From contig DUNJ01000066.1 in NCBI GenBank assembly GCA_012839395.1, forward strand, positions 1 to 28,836: 28,836 nucleotides of DNA, read 5' to 3'. The position numbers and the translations under genes were made by a program. The stretch is from Tepidimicrobium sp. Lineage in GTDB: Bacteria; Bacillota; Clostridia; Tissierellales; Tepidimicrobiaceae. Shown piece after piece: positions 23,133-28,836 of the stretch; positions within the stretch are counted from its first letter, which is position 1, and each line of letters begins with the position of its first letter. The notes under the pieces are model-generated. The model saw only the letters and a program-made list of their open reading frames with translations. It made no database searches and was not told the origin of the DNA.

Positions 23133-24470
23133 TTGGACGAGAGAAGATTGGAGTATTTAATTGAGGAGAAGAAGTATGTAACATTAAAAAGAGAATTGGA
23201 AGATATGAACGAAGTAGATATAGCAGATCTATTGGAGTCATTAGATATTCATACAGGACTTTTGATATTTAGGATGCTGCCTAAGGATTTAGCAGTGGAT
23301 GTATTTAATAGATTTACGGTAGAGCAGCAGAGAAGTGTAATAGAGCTAGTTAATGATAAGGAACTGAAGTTTATACTGGATGAGTTGTTCTTCGATGATA
23401 TGATCGATATAATCGAAGAGATGCCTGCAAACGTGGTAAAAAAGATATTGCTGCATTCAAAGGAAGAGGAGAGGAACCTGATCAATCAATTTTTAAGATA
23501 TCCACCGGAATCAGCAGGCAGTATAATGACCATAGAATATGTGGATCTAAAGAAGCATATGACCGTAGGGATGGCACTAGACTATATAAAGGAGACCGGA
23601 TTAGACAAGGAGACAGTATATACCTGCTATGTTACTGATATGAATAGAAAGCTAGAGGGTATAGTATCCTTGAGGAAATTGGTGATAGCCGACGATGAGG
23701 CTACCATAGAGGAGATCATGGATAGGGATGTAATATATGTACATACCCATGATGATCAGGAGACGGTAGCTGGAGTATTCAAGCGATATGGGTTCTTAGC
23801 ATTACCTGTAGTGGATAAAGAGGATAGGCTTACGGGGATAATCACCGTAGATGATATAATGGATGTAATAGACCAGGAGACTACAGAGGACTTTCAAAAG
23901 ATGGCGGCCATGTCCCCGACTGAGGAGAGGTACCTGGATGCCAGTATATTTAGCCTGGCAAAGCATAGATTACCGTGGTTGATGGTCTTGATGATATCGG
24001 CTACCTTTACCGGGGGAATAGTGCGCAAATATGAAGAGGTTTTACAAGCTGTAATAGTATTGAATGCATTTATACCTATGTTGATGGATACAGGCGGCAA
24101 TGCTGGGAGCCAGTCATCCACATTGATAATTCGCGGTATTGCCTTAGGAGAGATAGATTTAAAGGATGCAGGTAGGGTTATATGGAAGGAGTTTGGGATT
24201 AGCTTAGTGGTAGGCACGCTTTTAGCAATAGTTAACTTCTTTAGAGTTTATTTGATTGATAACGTAGGGCTTACCGTATCCTTTACTATATCCATGACTT
24301 TAATTGTAACGGTTGTAATGTCCAAGGTTGTAGGTGCAATATTGCCAATCATAGCTAAGAAGATGAATATAGACCCAGCCATAATGGCAGGCCCCTTAAT
24401 AACCACCATTGTAGATGCCCTAAGCTTAATAGTATATTTTGCAATAGCAACTAGGATATTGCATATATGA
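23133..24470 (+). CDS. mgtE: Magnesium transporter MgtE
   Basis: The product has 445 residues and a TTG start nine bases after AAAGGAGG. The N-terminal superhelical domain (about 1-125) carries the acidic repeats (DIADLLESL, LPKDLAVDVF) that sense cytosolic magnesium. Two CBS domains follow (about 130-250, GSIMTIEYV, LPVVDKEDRLTGIITVDDI). The membrane part has five helices (about 275-445) with the signature MDTGGNAGSQSSTLIIRG and, near the end, AGPLITTIVDALSL, which line the ion pore. It is full length. The gene overlaps the next by four bases (ATGA). Control is probably through the structured leader. Confidence 0.95.
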   Translation: MDERRLEYLIEEKKYVTLKRELEDMNEVDIADLLESLDIHTGLLIFRMLPKDLAVDVFNRFTVEQQRSVIELVNDKELKFILDELFFDDMIDIIEEMPANVVKKILLHSKEEERNLINQFLRYPPESAGSIMTIEYVDLKKHMTVGMALDYIKETGLDKETVYTCYVTDMNRKLEGIVSLRKLVIADDEATIEEIMDRDVIYVHTHDDQETVAGVFKRYGFLALPVVDKEDRLTGIITVDDIMDVIDQETTEDFQKMAAMSPTEERYLDASIFSLAKHRLPWLMVLMISATFTGGIVRKYEEVLQAVIVLNAFIPMLMDTGGNAGSQSSTLIIRGIALGEIDLKDAGRVIWKEFGISLVVGTLLAIVNFFRVYLIDNVGLTVSFTISMTLIVTVVMSKVVGAILPIIAKKMNIDPAIMAGPLITTIVDALSLIVYFAIATRILHI

Positions 24471-25408
24471 TAAAGCCGAAGGGGTTGGTACTTGGGGATA
24501 CAATGGGGATAGTTGCACCAGCTGGCCCCAGTACTAGGAAAAAGGTGGAGATGGCTTGTAGGCAACTGGTAGATATGGGGTTTAGGGTGAAAGTGGGCAA
24601 AAGCTGTTATGAAAAGTATGGATACCTTGCAGGTAGCGATAGCCTAAGGGCTGAAGATATTAACTCCATGTTTGAAGATGAAGAGGTGGATGGAATAATA
24701 TGCTTAAGAGGCGGATATGGGACCCTTAGGATATTGGATTTGTTAAACTATAATATGATAGCCAATAACCCAAAGGTTTTCATAGGCTATAGCGATATAA
24801 CCGCATTGCATATAGGTTTAAATAGGATGACTAATTTGGTAACGTTCCATGGGCCGATGGCTGCACCGGATATTGCCGGAGGATTGGATTGTTTTTCTAA
24901 GAGTAGCTTATATAGTTCAATAATGAAAGATGGATTTGATAAAGGAAAACTGGAAAATCCCATGGGTAAGGGAATTGAGGTTATTAATGAAGGGGTTGCG
25001 GAAGGTACTATTATAGGAGGAAATCTATCCCTAATAGTTAGCACCCTGGGAACCCCATATGAGATCGACCTAAGAGGAAGATTATTATTTATTGAGGAGA
25101 TAGGGGAGCAACCCTATAGGGTCGACAGGCTGCTTAACCATTTAAGGTTATCTGGTAAATTAGAAGAGGCGAAGGGTATAATATTGGGGGATTTTAAAAA
25201 CTGCAATCCTAGAGATGGCAGAGAGGATTATTCTTTGAGCCTAAACCAGGTAATAATGGATGTAATAGCACCCATTGGGAAGCCTTGTATAGCAAATGTG
25301 CAGGCAGGACATTGTAAGCCTATGCTAACCATACCTTTTGGGGTAAAAGCTAGGTTGGATGGCTGTAGCAGACAATTAACCATAATGGAAAAGCCAATAA
25401 ATAGATAG
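24467..25408 (+). CDS. LD-carboxypeptidase (peptidase family S66)
   Basis: The product has 313 residues. The S66 triad is visible: nucleophile Ser109 in IGYSDITALH, a Glu in LFIEEIGEQPYRVDR (210 or 211) and His282 in AGHCKP. Other marks are GIVAPAGP (14-21), LRGGYGTLRILD (80-91) and TFHGPM. Members remove the terminal D-alanine from murein tetrapeptides during wall recycling; some (MccF) cleave microcin-like adducts. The start ATG overlaps the mgtE stop (ATGA), so translation is coupled. The pairing with mgtE has no obvious functional reason. Confidence 0.92.
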   Translation: MIKPKGLVLGDTMGIVAPAGPSTRKKVEMACRQLVDMGFRVKVGKSCYEKYGYLAGSDSLRAEDINSMFEDEEVDGIICLRGGYGTLRILDLLNYNMIANNPKVFIGYSDITALHIGLNRMTNLVTFHGPMAAPDIAGGLDCFSKSSLYSSIMKDGFDKGKLENPMGKGIEVINEGVAEGTIIGGNLSLIVSTLGTPYEIDLRGRLLFIEEIGEQPYRVDRLLNHLRLSGKLEEAKGIILGDFKNCNPRDGREDYSLSLNQVIMDVIAPIGKPCIANVQAGHCKPMLTIPFGVKARLDGCSRQLTIMEKPINR

Positions 25409-25412
25409 TAAT

Positions 25413-25444
25413 ATAAAAAGGAGGTCTTTTGACCCCCTTTTTAT
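25413..25444. terminator. Bidirectional terminator between the LD-carboxypeptidase and receptor genes
   Basis: A stem of 14 positions with one A-C mismatch (25413-25426 / 25431-25444), loop TTTT. It overlaps the stop codon of the minus-strand receptor gene. Confidence 0.8.
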
Positions 25445-27243
25445 ATGGTGTACTTCTCCAGATCGGAGCTAAATTCTTGGGAAACCTTTTTGAATTCGGC
25501 TATGCCTTCTATCATACTTTGTATCTCATCGGTATAACTCATGACGCTTTCACTTACCTCTTGACTAGCTGCCGAGTTTTCCTCGGCTATGGCTGCAAGG
25601 GACTCTATACCTTGATATATCTGGTTCATGGAGTCGGTCTCCATATTGAGTTCATCGATTAGCTGGATTATAAGGGTAGATACGTCCTCCATGCTATGGA
25701 CTGTATCTTTAGTCTCCATATATAGGTTGGTTAAATTGACATTTTCTCCTTTTAGTATCTCATATTGTCTTTCCAGATCCTTTGCCAATTCATCTATTTC
25801 TAAAACGAAGGATTCCAAAAGATCGTTGATGCTTTGAACCGCCTTCTTGGAACCTTCTGCCAACTTCCTTATCTCATCTGCCACTACTGTAAACCCTTGT
25901 CCATATTCACCAGCCCTAGAGGCCTCTATACTGGCATTTAAGGCCAATAGATTGGTTTGTTCTGCAATCCTTTCCACTGTTCCAACTATATCGGTAACGT
26001 TCTTTGCGTTATTCTGAAGCATCGCTCCTTTCTCCCTTACTTTGGAGAACTCATCCAGAACCTCGTTTAAGCTATTGGAGGTATTTTCCAAGCTGCCAAA
26101 TCCAGAGTTTATCTTGTCCACTGCTATTTCCAAATAATCCTTGCCCTTATTTTCCCTAGCGGCAATATCGTTTAGCGAGCTTATGCTATCGCTAAGGCGG
26201 TGGGCAGCGCTCTCCGTTTCTTCGGCCTGACTGATAGCCCCATGGGCTACTTGTTCCACCACTGAACCTATTTCATTGGATGTTATACTCATATTTTCAG
26301 ATATCCTATTGAATTTATCAGCAAATACATTTAATTCATCGGTCGTTCCCTTATACCCCACAAAATCGGTTTTAATATTGGATTTGATTAGGTTCATCCT
26401 ATTATTTATATTCTCCAATACATCCTTAGTCTCGATATTCCGTTCAAAGGATAAATCTTTTTGTTCGATTTCTTCTATAGAATTGAATATGCTATCTATA
26501 GGCTTCAATAGCCCCTTCCCAACTAGGGAGGGAACTATTAAGGATAGCAGAAGTATAATAGGGATTAAAATTTTGTTCTCTACATGATGGGTTAGGATGG
26601 CTATGGGCAATCCTGCCAGTAGTAGAGTAGCTATGCCGATTTTAAGTTCCAATTTATTGATAAAGCCCAATGATAATAGTTTATTCAAGCTATAGGATTT
26701 ACTTGTATATATATCCTCTTGAAATGTGATGGATAGAACTGTATATCCCGCGGATTTTTCCAATGTCTCTACCTGGATTTCCTCTTCATAATACCTGGAT
26801 GCACCTTCCAGCATCCCATGGAAGTATCCAAACATCTCCCTTGGAGACTTATAGCTCATCAACGCCTTATTACGTTCTAATGGCTTAACATTCAACATAG
26901 GGGGTTGGGCTCCAGGGATCCTATTGGTTACTACCACGTGTATATCGTACATGGCCTTCAAGAATGAATAAAGGTTTTTATACCTAAAGAAGGCGGGATA
27001 ATCCTTGGAAAAGGTCTCTATGTTCCCTATCCCAATTCGTCTCCAAACCTCAGAGGGATCCTCTCCTATTTTATCTGCTATGTAGTCTACAAATCCCATA
27101 GCTTTGTTATCTTCAATGTCTTCGCTGGGAGTAAATACCCTATGAGGATCTAGCCCATAATGGGATAGGGCTTCGTTGACCAGTTCTTCGCCAAATAAAG
27201 CCCTACTAGTCTTAACCCAAGCTGATACGATTGTACCCTTCAT
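25441..27243 (-). CDS. H-NOX-fused methyl-accepting chemotaxis receptor
   Basis: The product has 600 residues from ATG 27243, chosen because AAGGAGT lies upstream and the resulting MKGTIV start matches H-NOX proteins; 14 extra codons upstream lack a site. Residues 1-180 are a complete H-NOX heme sensor: proximal His102 (YDIHVVVT), the YxSxR heme clamp (Tyr131, Ser133, Arg135), Pro115, and a distal network of Trp9, Asn74 and Tyr140. Two membrane helices (about 201-218 and 224-241) follow with almost no periplasmic loop, so the sensor is cytoplasmic. After a HAMP-like linker the signalling coiled coil runs to the end, with its tip at about 425-465 (IAEQTNLLALNASIEASRAG). The layout is that of the Caldanaerobacter (Thermoanaerobacter) tengcongensis Tar4 receptor. 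It should report O2 or NO to CheA/CheW. Confidence 0.94.
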   Translation of the reverse strand: MKGTIVSAWVKTSRALFGEELVNEALSHYGLDPHRVFTPSEDIEDNKAMGFVDYIADKIGEDPSEVWRRIGIGNIETFSKDYPAFFRYKNLYSFLKAMYDIHVVVTNRIPGAQPPMLNVKPLERNKALMSYKSPREMFGYFHGMLEGASRYYEEEIQVETLEKSAGYTVLSITFQEDIYTSKSYSLNKLLSLGFINKLELKIGIATLLLAGLPIAILTHHVENKILIPIILLLSLIVPSLVGKGLLKPIDSIFNSIEEIEQKDLSFERNIETKDVLENINNRMNLIKSNIKTDFVGYKGTTDELNVFADKFNRISENMSITSNEIGSVVEQVAHGAISQAEETESAAHRLSDSISSLNDIAARENKGKDYLEIAVDKINSGFGSLENTSNSLNEVLDEFSKVREKGAMLQNNAKNVTDIVGTVERIAEQTNLLALNASIEASRAGEYGQGFTVVADEIRKLAEGSKKAVQSINDLLESFVLEIDELAKDLERQYEILKGENVNLTNLYMETKDTVHSMEDVSTLIIQLIDELNMETDSMNQIYQGIESLAAIAEENSAASQEVSESVMSYTDEIQSMIEGIAEFKKVSQEFSSDLEKYTI

Positions 27244-27347
27244 AAAAACCACTCCTTTTGTCCATCTATAGGAATTATACCACATTTATCACCTATCAAT
27301 CTCTTTTTCATAATATATATAAATAGGTATATATGGGGGGTAGTATA

Positions 27348-28733
27348 ATGAAGGGTTGTTTATATATTAGGTATAACGATGCAGGAACTAATGAAGAGAT
27401 AGAATTGCCCCTTGACCAGATAGTTAGAATGTTGTTGGCTGTAGAGATGGATATAATATTTCATATAGAGGCATTAAAAGCCCAGGCGGTTATAATACGG
27501 ACCAATCTGGTAAGAAATTCCCACCATATAATAGATTATAATATAAGGCCCATTGAGGCGTATAAAGATATATGGGGTTCGAGATATGATAAAAATGTGG
27601 AGAAGGTAGATAAGGCGGTGAAGGATACCGAGGGGATATTGATCTTATTTAAGGAGAAGCCCATAGATGCTAAATATCATGTACTATGTGGGGGAAGTAC
27701 GGAGAATGCGGAAGATGTGATGGATAATCAAGTGACCTACCTACGCCGGGTTCTGTGCGATCATTGTGTGAAGGGACCTCATTGGAAAGATGAGAAGGAG
27801 TTTGAAATGGGAGAGTTGGAGAGGTTATTGGATATAAAATTCCCCGATATAGATGGAAATTATGAAACTGAGATTCTAAATTTTATAGAGGATATAGAAA
27901 AGGATGAGCATGGCAGGGTTAGAGCTATGAGGATTGGAGATAAGCGTTTTTCAGGGCCACAGGTATTGAAGTTACTGGGATTAAATAGTACCAAATTCGA
28001 TATATATCCAACGGGTATAAGGTTTATATCCAACGGAATGGGCCATGGGTTAGGGCTTTGCCAATGGGGTGCTAATACAATGGGGTTAAAAGGACATGGC
28101 TTTACCGATATATTAAAATATTATTATACCGGAGTGGATATAGAAAAGGTGGAGCTTCCTAGTATAAAAAAACCTCTAATTGGTAAAATAATTATGATAG
28201 ACCCTGGACACGGAGGTAAGGATTGGGGGCATAAGGGAATTGAATTGGGAACATTAGAAAAAGATATAGTGTTGGAAGCATCCATAAAATTAAAGGATAG
28301 TTTAGAAAGCTTAGGGGCTACAGTCCATCTAACAAGAGATGAAGATGTTTATATTCCCATAAATGAGAGGGTGAATAAGGCAAATAGCATATACCCGGAT
28401 ATATTTATAAGCCTTCATATGGACTATTTTCCTAGATCCAATATGAAGGGCCTGGAGATGTTCTACTTTAAAAAGGACATGGAAGGAAGGGAGCTGGGGG
28501 AGGCCATATTCAATAGCTTAAAGGCTAGGGATGTATTCCTAAGGGGATTGAAGGAGGGAAATTTTTATATATTTAGGGGAATAAATGTTAACTCATTATT
28601 GATAGAGCTAGGATACCTATCCAATGGAAGGGAAGAATTGAGATTTAGGGATGAGGGCTATATAAGGTCCTTAATAGATGGAATGGAAGAGGGAATATTG
28701 AAATATCTAACGCGATCTAGCAAAAAGTGCTGA
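27348..28733 (+). CDS. SpoIID-like lytic transglycosylase fused to Amidase_3
   Basis: The product has 461 residues from ATG 27348; an in-frame ATG at 27333 is possible, but the G-rich binding site overlaps it. Residues 1-270 are a SpoIID-type domain: catalytic Glu33 in AVEMD, then EALKAQAV (41-48), GGSTENAEDV (115-124) and NGMGHGLGLCQWGA (229-242). Residues 278-461 are an N-acetylmuramoyl-L-alanine amidase of the Amidase_3 fold with zinc ligands His288 (DPGHGG), Glu304 (LEKDI) and His357 (ISLHMD), and catalytic Glu420 (LLIELGYLSN). So both glycan and stem-peptide bonds could be cut by one protein. No signal peptide or membrane anchor is seen, which is odd for a wall enzyme. The typical spoIID gene has an N-terminal anchor. 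Confidence 0.9.
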   Translation: MKGCLYIRYNDAGTNEEIELPLDQIVRMLLAVEMDIIFHIEALKAQAVIIRTNLVRNSHHIIDYNIRPIEAYKDIWGSRYDKNVEKVDKAVKDTEGILILFKEKPIDAKYHVLCGGSTENAEDVMDNQVTYLRRVLCDHCVKGPHWKDEKEFEMGELERLLDIKFPDIDGNYETEILNFIEDIEKDEHGRVRAMRIGDKRFSGPQVLKLLGLNSTKFDIYPTGIRFISNGMGHGLGLCQWGANTMGLKGHGFTDILKYYYTGVDIEKVELPSIKKPLIGKIIMIDPGHGGKDWGHKGIELGTLEKDIVLEASIKLKDSLESLGATVHLTRDEDVYIPINERVNKANSIYPDIFISLHMDYFPRSNMKGLEMFYFKKDMEGRELGEAIFNSLKARDVFLRGLKEGNFYIFRGINVNSLLIELGYLSNGREELRFRDEGYIRSLIDGMEEGILKYLTRSSKKC

Positions 28734-28739
28734 AATGGT

Positions 28740-28836
28740 TGTCAATAATCAATGAAAATGTCACATAAAAACATAGAAATTTATTCAGTGAAAATGTCAC
28801 TTTTAATGATAAAAATAACCGCATTTATTCCACGGT
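28740..28836 (+). mobile_element. Probable terminus of an IS21-type insertion sequence (cut by window edge)
   Basis: Starting with TGTCAATAATCAA, seven bases after the stop of the preceding gene, the sequence holds the 12-base direct repeat TGAAAATGTCAC twice (28753-28764 and 28789-28800). Multiple short repeats inside an end that begins with TGT are typical of IS21-family ends. The transposase genes would lie outside the window, so the call rests on the end pattern alone. Confidence 0.45.

Overview
The window looks like chromosomal DNA of a low-GC, anaerobic, spore-forming Firmicute of the Clostridia/Tissierellia type. This is inferred from A/T-rich codon use, strong AGGAGG-type ribosome binding sites, frequent GTG and TTG starts, a T-box leader, the metG-tatD-rnmV-ksgA housekeeping block, SpoIID- and YabE-like cell-wall proteins, and selenoprotein genes. 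No rRNA, tRNA, CRISPR array or replication origin was seen.

Layout. Positions 1-5093 hold a type I restriction-modification tail: the end of hsdS, a broken Rpn/YhgA-type nuclease gene, hsdR and a YgjP-like metallopeptidase gene. A class I methyltransferase follows (5243-5899). Positions 6002-8874 form a selenium/sulfur module: a cysteine desulfurase-like gene diverging from yedE, a tusA-like gene and a DUF3343 gene, with overlapping divergent promoters. Next come a 42-residue membrane peptide, an FMN reductase, an orphan promoter-terminator pair that may make a small RNA, and a YabE-like 3D-domain wall protein. Positions 11516-14538 are an mtnA-mtnP-PLP lyase operon that handles methylthioadenosine. 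A methionine T-box then controls metG, followed by tatD, rnmV, ksgA and a large acidic protein of unknown function. Positions 20557-22796 are a small redox/metal cluster: an ArsR regulator, ComFB, a glutaredoxin with an in-frame UGA, a DUF1858 protein, a holin-like membrane protein, and a HesB-like protein with an in-frame UGA. Positions 22984-25408 hold mgtE behind a structured leader, translationally coupled to an LD-carboxypeptidase gene. The window closes with an H-NOX-fused chemotaxis receptor, a SpoIID-amidase fusion and what looks like the end of an insertion sequence.

How it fits together. The two UGA-containing genes are invisible to normal ORF calling, because each is split by its UGA. 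Read through the UGA, they give a UPYC glutaredoxin and a GYGUGG HesB-like protein. Together with yedE, tusA, DUF3343 and the desulfurase, they indicate that the cell takes up selenium and makes selenoproteins; selA, selB, selC and selD must lie outside the window. The H-NOX receptor keeps every residue of the oxygen-binding pocket known from the Caldanaerobacter (Thermoanaerobacter) tengcongensis protein, including distal Tyr140, so it is probably an oxygen-avoidance receptor. The mgtE leader, with a long-range stem that covers the ribosome binding site, did not match the M-box pattern I know and is the best candidate here for an undescribed regulatory RNA.
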